A stretch of DNA of 64,000 nucleotides from a virus. The position numbers and the translations under genes were made by a program. The DNA lies in the IMG/VR virus record IMGVR_UViG_3300049825_001003, positions 1-64,000 of that record; one strand, written 5' to 3'. The notes below the pieces were generated by a model. It worked only from the letters and a program-made list of their open reading frames with translations, ran no database searches and was not told the DNA's origin. Numbering within the stretch: the first letter of the stretch is position 1; each line of letters opens with the position of its first letter. Positions 42,508 to 52,900 of the stretch are shown piece after piece.

Positions 42508-43086
42508 AGGCAAACTGCCTACTCGAGAAGCTGCTTTTACTGAATAAAGAATCTCTGCTTGAGGCAAAACAGTAATCCATTTCTTGGCAGGTTTTGCTAC
42601 TTCAAGTCCTAAGGAGAACCGAGGCTGAGAAGTTTTCGAGACTATGGAAGAAACTATCTTTTTCTCGACAACAGTTTCTTTACTTGCAGACTCTTTCTCC
42701 TTCACCTCTTCTTTTGCAACTTTCTTCTCTTCTTCCTGTTTGACTACTTTTGTCTCAGAAGCTACAGCTTCCTTTTTCTCTTCAATCTTGGTCTCTTTGG
42801 TAGAACCATCCTTCTTTCTCTCGGTGATGGTTATCACCTTTTCACTCTTCTCAGCTTTGTACTTCTGCAGCTCTTCGGAAAGTTTCTTCTTGTAGTCTTC
42901 GGTGAAGACCAGAATCATCTTTTCCTTTTCAGAGGCAATAATCTCACTCATCTTAGCTTCATCTACTGTCTTAACTTCGACAATGTCCTTATTATTGACA
43001 AAAGTACCGGCAACGAATGCCGATATTATAGCAACAACTACAGCTATTTCTTTCCAAAATCTCTTTAACAATTCTACGAATAACAT
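42439..43086 (-). CDS. Membrane-anchored coiled-coil protein, spanin-like
   Basis: 215 residues from the ATG at 43086 (the upstream start at 43203 is inside the lysozyme gene). N-terminal span FWKEIAVVVAIISAFVAGTFV, then a long, extremely Lys/Glu-rich coiled coil (about residues 35-140) and a beta-rich C-terminal domain. Placed directly after the lysozyme, the layout suits an inner-membrane spanin or another lysis component, although it is longer than Rz. No partner lipoprotein is nested inside it. Confidence 0.7.
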   Translation of the reverse strand: MLFVELLKRFWKEIAVVVAIISAFVAGTFVNNKDIVEVKTVDEAKMSEIIASEKEKMILVFTEDYKKKLSEELQKYKAEKSEKVITITERKKDGSTKETKIEEKKEAVASETKVVKQEEEKKVAKEEVKEKESASKETVVEKKIVSSIVSKTSQPRFSLGLEVAKPAKKWITVLPQAEILYSVKAASRVGSLPLWVGVSYQFGTSAIGVTAHFEF

Positions 43087-43103
43087 GATGTTTTCTTTCT
43101 TCT

Positions 43104-43631
43104 TTAAGGGACTGTACAAATTGAACCGGTGTTGAAAAGTGCCATCTCGGCAGTACGCCTTCTGGTCAATCCTGCCATTACCTGTCCACCAGCCTTGTTC
43201 CATTTCAAGAATTCTAATGCAGCGCCAGGAAAATCACCAGAGTTCATCTTCTTGAGGAGTGTGGATTTTTGTAAGGCAGAAAGGCCTACGTTAAAAGCGA
43301 AACAGATGAGGGCTGCTAATTGGGTGTCAGTGCACTTTATTTGGACCATTTTTATTACGCTGTCAGCATAGTGCTGGACTTCTGCCTGAAGACGATCTTC
43401 AGCTTGCTTTTGAGTCCACACTAGACCAGGAACTACATCTTTACCTGTCTGGCCATATCCGATCGTGATCGGGGCGCCTGAGAGCGATTCCCAGCCAGCT
43501 TTTCTAGCTGCAGGCTTCTTGCGTTTCTCTATTCCCTGGGGACTGGCAGGATCTGGATATGCTGTGAGAACACACCCTTCGAATTCTTTTATCAGTTTAA
43601 TGGCAGGAGCTAGGTATCCAGGTGTGTTCAT
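43104..43631 (-). CDS. Endolysin, T4-type lysozyme (GH24)
   Basis: Muramidase that cleaves peptidoglycan at the end of infection; 175 residues. Catalytic triad pattern E-8aa-D-T: IKEFEGCVLTAYPDP near the start and ITIGYGQTGKD (about 56). No signal peptide or SAR domain, so it needs a holin. ATGA-type overlap with the repeat protein gene upstream. Confidence 0.9.
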   Translation of the reverse strand: MNTPGYLAPAIKLIKEFEGCVLTAYPDPASPQGIEKRKKPAARKAGWESLSGAPITIGYGQTGKDVVPGLVWTQKQAEDRLQAEVQHYADSVIKMVQIKCTDTQLAALICFAFNVGLSALQKSTLLKKMNSGDFPGAALEFLKWNKAGGQVMAGLTRRRTAEMALFNTGSICTVP

Positions 43632-46600
43632 TTTTTTGCCCTTCTTTTAGCAAGTGATTTTGTCAATTTCTGCGCCCATGTAGGTTCATTGTTGTGTTCA
43701 GGATTTGTCTGAGTTACTAAATCGCCATATTTTGCAGGCTTATATCCCATCTTCTTTGGAATGTCTCCATAGCCTTCTCTAATATGCACAGGGAGTTTTG
43801 GCTTTTTCAGAGTAACCGGATGGCCTAATGCAGTTAGTTCGGAAGTTTCTGGATTTACTCTTATTTGAGAAAAGAAAGGAGTTTGATCTCCTGGCACTGA
43901 CACGTAAGGAATAGGATCGCGCAGCTGAGCTTCTGCACGCTCATCTCTATCTATAGCTTCAGCTGCGTGCTCTTTGGTAAAGTGAGGATTGTTATGCAAA
44001 AAACTAGCAGCTGCCACAGGAGCGCGCTCAACAATCCTACTGATATGCTCTGCATTAAGATGAGGATTACTATGTAGATGTCTAGCGGCTGACTCAGCAG
44101 CGTATGTAATAATATCGTCAATGTGCTCTGCATTAAGATGAGAATTATTAGCCAAATATTCTGCTGCAGAAGCAGGTTTTCTTTCTACAATGCTATCGAC
44201 ATGTTCTTTAGTGAGATTAGGATGGCTGTGAAGATATTTTGCTGCTGTATTTGGGGATTGCTCTACAATCCTATCAATATGTTCTTTAGACAGTAACGGA
44301 CTGTCCTTAAAATTCAGAGCCGCAGTAGTAGGATCCGCATTCACATAATCATCAATATGCTCTTTGGTAAAATAAGGACTGTCCGCGAGATATTTCTTCA
44401 GGTGAGGGCGATTCTTAATAATACTGTCAAAATGCTCCTTCGTGAAATAAGGATTATTAGTCATGCCGTCTGCCGTTGCAACAATTTCCGGAGAATTAGC
44501 CACCATCTCATTCATATGTTCTTTGGTAAAATAAGGGGTGTTGTGTAAAATACCAAGCGCCTCATCTACTCCCAAACCTACTATTGTATGATTGAAATGC
44601 TCTTGATTAAAATTAGGATTATTCCTAAGGTATCTGACAGTGCTGCCTGCATCATGTCCAAGGATCTTACTAATGTGCTCTGCATTAAGATGAGGATTAT
44701 TAGCCAAGTATTTAGCTGCAATAAGAGGCCTATCATCAACAATTTTATCCACATGTTCTTTAGAGAAATGTGGATTATCCCCTAAATGTTTTGCAGCCAG
44801 AGCAGGATTATCCTTAACAATTTTATCTACATTTTCTTTACTCAAATGAGGATTCATTTTAGAAAAAATATCTGTAGATGTCTCAAAAGGCATTGCTGAA
44901 TTCGTCAGCATTTTGAAGTAATCTTCAGGAGGCTGGCCATTAGGATATTTAGAAAGGTCAGCGTATATCGAAAGATCTCCTGCTTTTTTCCAGTCCATAT
45001 CGGGGGTTGTTTTCAGCCCTGAAAGCTCTGCCCGAGGTTCAGATTGCCAGATATGAACATTCTTTCCTACATTCCCTGAATTTCTCAAAGACTGTAAGAA
45101 CCCCTCATGGATAACCTGTGAAGGATGAACTCCTTGAAACAGCACATCGTTCATTTTATGAATAGAATCTAAAGTCAGTCCTTGTTTTGCAAACTGATCT
45201 GCAGATTCAGGATCTTTCTTTATTGCATCTTCTATGTGGCGAGATAAGGTTTGTCCGAAGTCAGACTGAATCTCATCAATATGAACATCGGAAGGAGTGT
45301 TGGTATATCTCACCCAGCCAAGAGTGTCATCGGTTGTAGGGTGTCCAGACTTTTTCGATATTTCCTGAATTTTTTCATATATGGGCATAAGACCAGATTC
45401 ATTTAATTTGTTTTTGGTCTCTGGAGAGATCTCTAGGCGGAACACTTTAGAAGGTTGCTTCAGATCATGCCTTTGAACATCATTCGTGTACTTACCTCTT
45501 GACACTCCAAATTTCATCTTAGGAGTGTTGTCAATAGCTTCCTGGATTTTACTTGCAGCAATATGGCCTTTATTGTCCTTCAGGTGCTCTATTTTTAAAC
45601 CTGCAGGATCTAGTCCGGCATTTCTAAAAGCAGACACATGAGCAGCTCCTCCATTGTGCTCAGCTAGGTCTCTAGCCTGGCGCAGCTTGCCAGTGCCTAT
45701 AGCAACATCAACTGAATTATTCTGTTCATGCCTTAGGTCATGCTTGAGGTTGATTGTGGGGTCATCAGTTTTAGATTTCCTGATTGTAGACAAAAGAAGT
45801 TTTTCATAGGCTTTTTGGTTAGCAGGATTGCCTCTGAGCATTGCCAGTGAAGCTGCAGAAGGCGCAAAGGGAGAGCCTGAGCTTCCTATTGTTTTTATAG
45901 CAGATGCAATGTCCTTCTTTTTACTGGAAGGATTTGTAATCACATTATTCAAATTCTCATTCATCTGTTTGAATTCATTGCCATGGAATGCTTTAAAATG
46001 ATGAGCAATTTGGTGATTTGAAGGATCTTCAGCTAATTGTCTTGAGTACCAATCTGCAGGTAAATGCCTAGCTATACTGGCAGGTAGATTCTCTTTGTGT
46101 GAAGTTAAAATCTCAGGAGTATTACTAACCTTCTCGGCAATTGCTTGCATGTGGGCGGGATGAGTATTGCCATGGTCCATCAAATCTGCCATTTTTTCTG
46201 CTTGCTCAGGATTCTGAGAATGAGTGTGTGCGAAATGACCTGCAAGTTCTTCAGGCCCAATCTTTCCTTCCTTGGCAGCATTCACAATACTATAAGTAAG
46301 CCACATGTTAGGAGGAACTGCCCTTACTAATTGATTTCTGACATCATCGCTAGGCGCAAAAGGCATTGCTTCTGCAGCAAGAAGAGGGTTGTGATATTTA
46401 TGCGCATAGTCGGCAAATATTCTAGGAGAAGCTCCATGTTCACCCACAAGTGTCTTGGCTACAGATTTTTGAGTCACCTGGTCATCCGGACTCAAGTTGT
46501 CCAGAATCGTATGAAGGTCTAACTTAGAAAGAGGGTGGTCGGTGTGAAGCCAACCTGGTTTTGGCAAAGTAGGAATTTCGGCAAGTTTCTTTGAAGTCGT

Positions 46601-46924
46601 TTCGGGTATTGTGCTATGCGACAGTTCTGTGGAAATTATTTTTGCCTTAGGGTGGTCCTTATGAGTGTCCAGAAAATGGTTCAACACTGCTGCTGTGTCT
46701 GAAGGTTGAGCACCACTTGTACTTTCAGCTCTTCTGATGATTGGCATCATTGCTGCTCCAACTCCTCCAGGAGAGTATTCAGATATCAGAGCAGCGCCTC
46801 TGTCCAGAACATTTTTATCTTTTGGACGTTTCTTGTAATCAGCAAACCATTTTTGCCAAGCTTCCACTGTGAAGCTATCGCTTTTCATTAAACGCTCTAT
46901 TTTCTGTGCCCAAATCGGTTTCAT
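43628..46924 (-). CDS. Large protein with 12 tandem 26-residue helical repeats
   Basis: A 1098-residue protein in the late block. Residues about 690-1002 are some twelve 26-residue repeats (NPHFTKEHVDKIVDDRPLIAAKYLA type), probably an alpha-solenoid. Before them, WVRYTNTPSDVHIDEIQSDFGQTL (about 545) resembles a stretch found in phage large polyvalent proteins; other parts are helical and His-rich. Not a lysis enzyme by sequence. It may be an internal virion protein injected with DNA or a host-interaction protein. Function unknown. Confidence 0.8.
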   Translation of the reverse strand: MKPIWAQKIERLMKSDSFTVEAWQKWFADYKKRPKDKNVLDRGAALISEYSPGGVGAAMMPIIRRAESTSGAQPSDTAAVLNHFLDTHKDHPKAKIISTELSHSTIPETTSKKLAEIPTLPKPGWLHTDHPLSKLDLHTILDNLSPDDQVTQKSVAKTLVGEHGASPRIFADYAHKYHNPLLAAEAMPFAPSDDVRNQLVRAVPPNMWLTYSIVNAAKEGKIGPEELAGHFAHTHSQNPEQAEKMADLMDHGNTHPAHMQAIAEKVSNTPEILTSHKENLPASIARHLPADWYSRQLAEDPSNHQIAHHFKAFHGNEFKQMNENLNNVITNPSSKKKDIASAIKTIGSSGSPFAPSAASLAMLRGNPANQKAYEKLLLSTIRKSKTDDPTINLKHDLRHEQNNSVDVAIGTGKLRQARDLAEHNGGAAHVSAFRNAGLDPAGLKIEHLKDNKGHIAASKIQEAIDNTPKMKFGVSRGKYTNDVQRHDLKQPSKVFRLEISPETKNKLNESGLMPIYEKIQEISKKSGHPTTDDTLGWVRYTNTPSDVHIDEIQSDFGQTLSRHIEDAIKKDPESADQFAKQGLTLDSIHKMNDVLFQGVHPSQVIHEGFLQSLRNSGNVGKNVHIWQSEPRAELSGLKTTPDMDWKKAGDLSIYADLSKYPNGQPPEDYFKMLTNSAMPFETSTDIFSKMNPHLSKENVDKIVKDNPALAAKHLGDNPHFSKEHVDKIVDDRPLIAAKYLANNPHLNAEHISKILGHDAGSTVRYLRNNPNFNQEHFNHTIVGLGVDEALGILHNTPYFTKEHMNEMVANSPEIVATADGMTNNPYFTKEHFDSIIKNRPHLKKYLADSPYFTKEHIDDYVNADPTTAALNFKDSPLLSKEHIDRIVEQSPNTAAKYLHSHPNLTKEHVDSIVERKPASAAEYLANNSHLNAEHIDDIITYAAESAARHLHSNPHLNAEHISRIVERAPVAAASFLHNNPHFTKEHAAEAIDRDERAEAQLRDPIPYVSVPGDQTPFFSQIRVNPETSELTALGHPVTLKKPKLPVHIREGYGDIPKKMGYKPAKYGDLVTQTNPEHNNEPTWAQKLTKSLAKRRAKK
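43916..44854 (-). repeat. Twelve 78-base coding repeats (26 residues each)
   Basis: Core N-P-H-(L/F)-x-K-E-H-(V/I)-D-x-I-V...A-A-x-x-L. Two copies differ in length by one or two residues. Several copies share close DNA identity, which favours expansion and contraction. Confidence 0.85.
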
Positions 46925-46933
46925 TTTTTGTCC

Positions 46934-47932
46934 TTAAAAGATAGCTAATGCGTTGATTGTAGGGGGCATTGAATTGTCTAAACTGTTGTCACCATTCTGA
47001 GCAAGGTCATTGATTGCTAAACGAAGACCTTGGCGGTCCTGTTCGTAATCTGCAGCTTCCTGGGGGGTGATTTTTACTTTCATCGAATTATCATCACTGA
47101 TTAGAAGATGCCACCACTTCTGCCGGAACTTGCGGAGAATCCCAGTTGCTCTGAAATCTTCTAGAGGTGCTCCAGGTGCCTGAGCATCTGCCAGGATTTT
47201 CTTTAAATTTCTGAGCCAAGTAAGTTGTTTCAAAGTGTAGCGTGTTGGGAATTCTGCCATGGACTTCTCCAAAGCGTCTGCCTTCTGGTCAGCTTCTCTC
47301 AGAAAGCTAGATTCGTCTATGGAGTAATATCTCTCCAAAGCTCTCAGGACTTTCATGAAAGCTTTCTTGGAGAGTTTCGGTGCATAAACAGACATGCTTC
47401 CTGAGTCCTGGGGGAAGAGATGCACAGGAGAAAGACTGTTGCCTGCAGCGTCGAAGAATTGCCAAGACTCGGAGGCCTTGTCAGTGGCAGGAATTTTCTT
47501 GAGATATTCTCCAGTCCGGAGAGTTATCTTTTTCAGTAAGTGAGAGAACTTGAGAGTCTGGGGGACTATAGGACTTCGGTATTGTGCAACTACAGGTCTG
47601 ACTTGCTCTCCTGCTTTTTTTATACAAATGTCTTTAAAGATTGAAGTCAGAGTTCTTAGGATTTCCAAATCCAGACCAATTCCTTTGCCATGGAGATAAA
47701 GGTCTTCTATGGAGTGTGTGACTTTAGGAGCTGAAGTAGATTTGTGGAGAACTGTATGGTCCAGTTTTTCAGCCACAGAGGCAGGAGCGGATTTGATTTT
47801 GACACTTCCTGAGCGTCCTGAGCTTTTATGAAGCAGTTTGAAATAGGAAACGGATGAGCCGTCTTCATTTCTACAAGACTTTTTCTCATCTTTTTTTAGA
47901 ATCATGTCGGAATTGACCTGGAGAATAGTCAT
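46934..47932 (-). CDS. Unrecognised late protein, 332 residues
   Basis: Basic, soluble; low-complexity Ser/Lys start, helical core (LKKITLRTGEYLKKI; ALERYYSIDESSFLREADQKADALEKS) and a C-terminal KITPQEAADYEQDRQGLRLAINDL. Lies between the repeat protein and small gene 47935, two bases from the latter. Probably virion-associated. Confidence 0.72.
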   Translation of the reverse strand: MTILQVNSDMILKKDEKKSCRNEDGSSVSYFKLLHKSSGRSGSVKIKSAPASVAEKLDHTVLHKSTSAPKVTHSIEDLYLHGKGIGLDLEILRTLTSIFKDICIKKAGEQVRPVVAQYRSPIVPQTLKFSHLLKKITLRTGEYLKKIPATDKASESWQFFDAAGNSLSPVHLFPQDSGSMSVYAPKLSKKAFMKVLRALERYYSIDESSFLREADQKADALEKSMAEFPTRYTLKQLTWLRNLKKILADAQAPGAPLEDFRATGILRKFRQKWWHLLISDDNSMKVKITPQEAADYEQDRQGLRLAINDLAQNGDNSLDNSMPPTINALAIF

Positions 47933-47934
47933 AA

Positions 47935-48249
47935 TTATTCTTCCAGTTTTATGATTTTATTAGGATTTTCTGATTTAGAATTATAAAAACCTTTATACCC
48001 TTGAGTCTTTATTAAATCCCTGAGGGCGGACTTCACGTCCTTAGGAGAAGCTGACTTTGCCAAAGGAATGAGACCTTTCTCATCCTGCCCAATGTCATAA
48101 GCATCTTGCTTCTTGGACTCGAAAGAGCGCACAGTTTCTAGTGACTGAGACAGAGACATGTTCTTCTTTTTTGCATCTAGAGATTCTGAAGATTTTTTCA
48201 AGACTTCAATATAAGCACTTGCAACAGCACTGAGTTTTCTATTTTCCAT
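47935..48249 (-). CDS. Small unrecognised late protein, 104 residues
   Basis: Helical and Lys/Ser-rich (LSAVASAYIEVLKKSSESLDAKK). Ribosome site AAGGAC. An extended -10 element (TGCTATTGC) lies 28 bases upstream. Confidence 0.68.
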   Translation of the reverse strand: MENRKLSAVASAYIEVLKKSSESLDAKKKNMSLSQSLETVRSFESKKQDAYDIGQDEKGLIPLAKSASPKDVKSALRDLIKTQGYKGFYNSKSENPNKIIKLEE

Positions 48250-48268
48250 GAAAAAGTCCTTTGATAAT

Positions 48269-48277
48269 GCAATAGCA
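48269..48277 (-). promoter_or_regulatory. Possible extended -10 element before 48249
   Basis: On the minus strand TGCTATTGC, resembling TGnTATAAT. Similar elements lie at 48735, 55232 and 58109. No convincing -35. Confidence 0.3.
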
Positions 48278-48318
48278 ACATAATATCATGGAGGTTGGAG
48301 TGAGGCAAACGGCCGGCG

Positions 48319-48696
48319 TTAAAAGAAAACTTGCCAAACAGTGGTGACGATGGTTGCTGCCACTGTAATGATGCTGGCTGCTAGCTTGAGCGTCTTCATA
48401 TTATTTGCAGAAATAGCTTCACTTGCGATTTTGTCGGTGTGAAGTTGGGAAGTGATCACTTCAAATGCGTCTAGGCGTTTCTGAGCTGTTCGTACTCCAT
48501 CGATATGAACCTCAAGCTCTTGATTATACTTATCTAATCGTGAACAAATTTCTAAATGGCGAACTTCTGCTCTCTTGTCATGGTCGGCAAATGTAGCTTT
48601 GAGCTCTTCTTGCTCTCCACGCAAATCGCGCATATCGTCAAGCTGACGTTTTGCATTGTCATGGAGTATTTCGATAATCTTACCTTGGGTATCCAT
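48319..48696 (-). CDS. Coiled-coil protein with C-terminal membrane anchor, XhlA-like
   Basis: 125 residues from the ATG at 48696, chosen because GGAGTGG lies upstream (the TTG at 48720 has no site). Long heptad region (LRGEQEELKATFADHDKRAEV; ICSRLDKYNQELEVHIDGV) and one C-terminal span (LKLAASIITVAATIVTTVW). This is the layout of haemolysin XhlA-type lysis helpers, so it may be part of the holin system for the lysozyme at 43104. Confidence 0.65.
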   Translation of the reverse strand: MDTQGKIIEILHDNAKRQLDDMRDLRGEQEELKATFADHDKRAEVRHLEICSRLDKYNQELEVHIDGVRTAQKRLDAFEVITSQLHTDKIASEAISANNMKTLKLAASIITVAATIVTTVWQVFF

Positions 48697-48734
48697 AGCA
48701 AAAACCACTCCATTGACCAACTAGCCACTGGCTA

Positions 48735-48743
48735 ATAATAGCA
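48735..48743 (-). promoter_or_regulatory. Possible extended -10 element before 48696
   Basis: TGCTATTAT on the minus strand, one mismatch from TGnTATAAT, in the gap between two late genes. Confidence 0.35.
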
Positions 48744-48747
48744 CTTT

Positions 48748-49203
48748 TTAAGAATTCTGATCGCGCAACTCCCAAACCTTGTCAACCAGCTCTTCCGGCA
48801 AGATAGTTTCAGTATTACCGAAAATGATATAGTTTGCGTATTCACTGCACACTGTCCATTTTGGATTCACTACAATCTTAGGGACAATGATGGAAAATGT
48901 CTTCATCAGGAGTGTGAAGCCAAACCAGAGAATGGCGGGGAAATCATACTTAGCTCCAACCTTGGATTGGGCTCTCTCAAGCATTGCTTTGTAGTTGCCA
49001 TCATTAGGAATAGAATAGGAACCAGCTTCAGCTCCATGGCAGAACTTCTCCAAAGTGTCTTTGTGTGCCCCTTTAGAATCCGCATGATAAACGAACCCGT
49101 CTTCGCAAATGACTCCCACGTGTGACCAGTGGTATTGGGTTGCCCAACTGATGATTCGTGAACCTATCTTGTTGCTTCTGCGAACTATTAGTGAGGTGGT
49201 CAT
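48748..49203 (-). CDS. Permuted papain-fold amidase/peptidase (YiiX/NlpC-P60 group)
   Basis: 151 residues from the ATG at 49203 (the TTG at 49230 is less likely). Motifs of the circularly permuted papain fold: catalytic His in YHWSHVGVI (about residue 26), GFVYHADS, then KYDFPAILWF and the catalytic Cys in TVCSEYANYI (about 120). Such phage proteins are thought to cut peptide or amide bonds in the cell wall; a hydrophobic stretch (LWFGFTLLMKTFSIIV) could touch the membrane. Confidence 0.72.
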   Translation of the reverse strand: MTTSLIVRRSNKIGSRIISWATQYHWSHVGVICEDGFVYHADSKGAHKDTLEKFCHGAEAGSYSIPNDGNYKAMLERAQSKVGAKYDFPAILWFGFTLLMKTFSIIVPKIVVNPKWTVCSEYANYIIFGNTETILPEELVDKVWELRDQNS

Positions 49204-49248
49204 TTTGTTGCCTATAATGTGAGAACTCAATTGATATTAAATTGTATC

Positions 49249-49923
49249 TTAGGTTGCGTCCATGTGACGGAATAAGTTAACTACAAGATTCACGTCGACG
49301 CTTCCTGTGGAAGTATACTTGAGCCGGACATGAAGTCCAGGAACAAGCAATGCTCTGTAAAGAGAAATCTGGTTTTGTTCATTTGGCATCATTGCCCAGT
49401 CCTTCCCAAACTCTTCCACCACATAGCAATTCCCCATGGCGTCAAAAGTGGCTTGGCTGTACCAGCCTGCCAATACTCCAAATCCAGTCTTATCAACAAC
49501 TTGAAACTGAGCCCTATCCCCCACCTTGGCATTTTCAGCAAAATATTCTATTCCATCAAAAATTGAAGGCTTGTTGACTCCTTTGTATGTGAGCTGAGGA
49601 ACAAGCCAATCACAGTTCACAGTCTGTCCTGCTGTGATGGTTTGGTTGATGGCCCCGACAAGCCTAGCTCTCATGCCATTCGGCTCTTTTACTCCAGAGA
49701 GTGAAGTTGCTGAGGACATCTTAACTTCCTGAGCAGCTCCACTGAGAGAGTAGTAATAGGAAAGGATTGCATTTTCCTGTTCTCCATTTAGAGGAGAATT
49801 AGTGTTGATATAAAGATAACCGCCATCGTCCACCAGCCCGTCTAGTTGGCTTCCTATTAGCGTCTGCAGGTAGGTATGGAATTCGCCCAGTGTTATTTTA
49901 GGATTTCCCCAATTCAGTCTCAT
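49249..49923 (-). CDS. Unrecognised virion-type protein, 224 residues
   Basis: Beta-rich, low Lys, Asn/Ser/Gly-rich, starts MRLNWGNPKITLGEFHTYL. Follows the long fibre gene directly, so a fibre cap or chaperone-like baseplate component is possible. Not recognised. Confidence 0.72.
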   Translation of the reverse strand: MRLNWGNPKITLGEFHTYLQTLIGSQLDGLVDDGGYLYINTNSPLNGEQENAILSYYYSLSGAAQEVKMSSATSLSGVKEPNGMRARLVGAINQTITAGQTVNCDWLVPQLTYKGVNKPSIFDGIEYFAENAKVGDRAQFQVVDKTGFGVLAGWYSQATFDAMGNCYVVEEFGKDWAMMPNEQNQISLYRALLVPGLHVRLKYTSTGSVDVNLVVNLFRHMDAT

Positions 49924-49947
49924 AAAAATTCCTTTAATTCTAAATAA

Positions 49948-52900
49948 TTATCTTGCGTATGCCACAAGAAGCATTTGGCGTTCTGTTGTGGTTACTGTTC
50001 CGGTTCCAGAAACCCGACGGAATTGAACATCCACTGCTTGCGATCCATTCACAGTGACTGTTGTGGAAATAGAAACTGGCACTTGGATTGTAGTTGTGCT
50101 TACTGAAGCAACTCTTCTGTTCGTGACTGTCTGTTGCACTCCGCCTACAAATACAGCCCATTCACCAACCGCAACGTTTGCTGATATTTGAGCTGATGCA
50201 GAGAAGTTGAGAACATAAGAGCCTGCAGCGGGGGTAGTCGTGATTCCACTGAGTGATGCAAATGTCGCACTTGTAGAGTTCACTGCAGCTGATGATGAAG
50301 TGCTTATTGGGGTGTTTGTAATAGGTTTCCAAGTTGCGCTTTCACGAACTTGGAACTCACCCCCCACAAACTTCACTCGACCATTGGTAGTGTCGGAAGT
50401 ATTCCCTATTAAAAGTCCATTGACTAAATCCACATCACCGCTGTTTCGGACATAAAGTCTCTCAACGCCAGAAGCGGTTCCGTTGGGTGTTGTGGTGATT
50501 CTGATTTCCCCACCCTGTGCTGTAGATGTGTGATTTTCTGTGGCATATACAACAAATTCCCCAGAAGGAAGAACGTCAGGTCCTGTGGAGTTCCATCCGT
50601 AATAACCATTGCCGCCAAGGCGATCTGTGGAAAGTACTGCAGTAGGAGATGCAATTGTCCCTCTGGATCGGTATTGGCGAATGTACGCGCTGCCTGCTGA
50701 ATTATTCTGAACTACAGCTAAATCTTCACCTGTCTGATCTGTCCAGGTCAACAGGCCGCCTGCGTCGATATTTGTGGCATTAACCCAATCAGATGAAAAT
50801 GTTGTGGGAGTGATGTTAGTAACTCGGCCTTGAGCATCAGTAGTAATGACAGGGATTTGAGTTCCAGATCCATAAGTTCCGGCTGTGCCTGTGTTAGGCA
50901 TAGAAATTGTTCTTGTGGCAGTAATATCTCCGCCACCAGTTAAACCTGTTCCTGCTGTTATTGAAACTGTCGAATGATCGGTGTGTTTATTTGCTACAAA
51001 GTTTAGAAGGGAATTGTGATCTATGCCTGCAGGGAGAGCGACTGCAGTAATTGAACCGCCAGCATCGTTATAAGTAAAGTCGATTGAGGATGAGTCGGTG
51101 AGTATTCCACCGACTGCATCTTGAGCTGCTTCTGCAAAATCAAAAACTCCTGCCGATGTAATAGAGATTGCAGTATTCGTGACTGCAGTTACCTGGCCCT
51201 GGGCATTTGTGGTTAATACAGGGATTTGCGAAGACGATCCGTAAGTTCCGGCTGTGCCTGTATTTGAAATCAAGACTGTAGGGTTTCCGCTAATCCCATC
51301 TCCATTATTGATCGTGATTCCAGTTCCGGCAGTTATCGTTCGTAATGTCCAAGTGTCAGTTGCAGTTCTAGCTAAAAGTCCTGTTCCTGTAAGAGCAGCA
51401 ACTGCTGTCAAGTCTGCATCTAAAGGTTGAGCTCCAATCGATACTGGGGTGATAGTGACATTCGCTGCAGAGGTTAATTGTCCCTGAGCGTTGACTGTGA
51501 ATGTTCCTACTTGAGATGAAGAACCATAGCTGGCAGCTGTGACAGTAGTGTTTGCCAAGTTCAAAGTTCTTGTGGCAGTAATATCTCCGCCACCAGTTAA
51601 GCCTGTTCCTGCTGTTATTGAAACTGTTGAGTGATCTATGTGTTTATTTGCGGCGAAATTAAGAAGGGAGTTGTGGTCTACTCCTCCAGGTAAAACAACT
51701 GCAGTAATCGAATTCCCTGCATCGTTATAAGTGAAGTCGATCGAGGATGAGTCAGTGAGTATTCCTCCTACTGCGTCTTGAGCTGCTTCTGTGAAGTCTG
51801 TAACCGCTGCTGATGTAATTGCAATTGCAGTACTGACTGCTGCCGTGAGTCTGCCTTGGGCATCTACCGTGAATGTCCCTACTTGAGATGAAGAACCGTA
51901 AGATCCAGCTGTGACAGAAGTAGGCGTCAAAACTGCAGTGATGGAATTTCCAGCGTCGTTATAGGTGAAGTCAATTGAAGATGAATCCACCAGAGCATTG
52001 CCTACAGCATCCTGAGCGTCTTCATTTGTATATTGGGTAATTGTCGAGGCAATAGTGAGCGTATTTGCCGGGTCATTGTAGGTTGCAGTAATCCCAGTTC
52101 CTGGAATTATCAATGCAGCAACTCTGTCATCTACGGCTTCACTGAAATCAGAGACAGCTGATGAAGTGACCGAAATAGCAGCGTTTGCCGCAGAGGTTAA
52201 TTGTCCTTGAGCATTAACTGTGAATGTTCCTACTTGAGATGAAGAGCCGTAAGAAGCCCCCGTGACTCCAGTTGCAGTGATACTCAGAGTTCTTGTGGCA
52301 GTAATATCTCCGCCACCAGTTAAACCCGTCCCCGCAGTAATTGAAACTGTCGAATGATCGATGTGTTTATTTGCTACAAAGTTTTGCAAGGCGTCATGAT
52401 TAACACCCCCAGGCAAGACAATTGCAGTAATTGAGTTTCCGGCGTCATTGTATGTGAAATCTACTGAGGATGAGTCTATTAATGAACCTCCTACTGCGTC
52501 CTGAGCAGCTTCAGTGAAATCAGAAATAGACGAGGAGGTTATAGCAATCGCAGTATTCGTGACTGCAGTTACTTGGCCCTGGGCATTGGTAGTGATGACG
52601 GGAATTTGAGTTCCTGATCCATAAGTTCCAGCTGTGCCTGTATTCGAGATGGCAACTGTAGGATTGCCGCTAATTCCATCTCCATTGCTTACAGAAAGTC
52701 CAGTTCCTGCAGTTATTGTGCGCAATGTCCAAGTATCAGTTGCAGTTCTCGCAAGAATGCCAGTGCCTGCCTGAGCTGCAATTGCAGTAAGGTCAGCGTC
52801 TAAAGGCTGCGCTCCGATTGCAGCTGGAGTAATCGTAACGTTTGCCGCTGCCGTGAGTCTGCCTTGGGCATCTACTGTGAATGTCCCTACTTGAGAAGCT

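Noticed and set aside
42439-43203. Longer spanin-like protein starting at 43203
   Set aside because: The extra 39 residues lie inside the lysozyme gene in another frame; the ATG at 43086 directly precedes the membrane segment.
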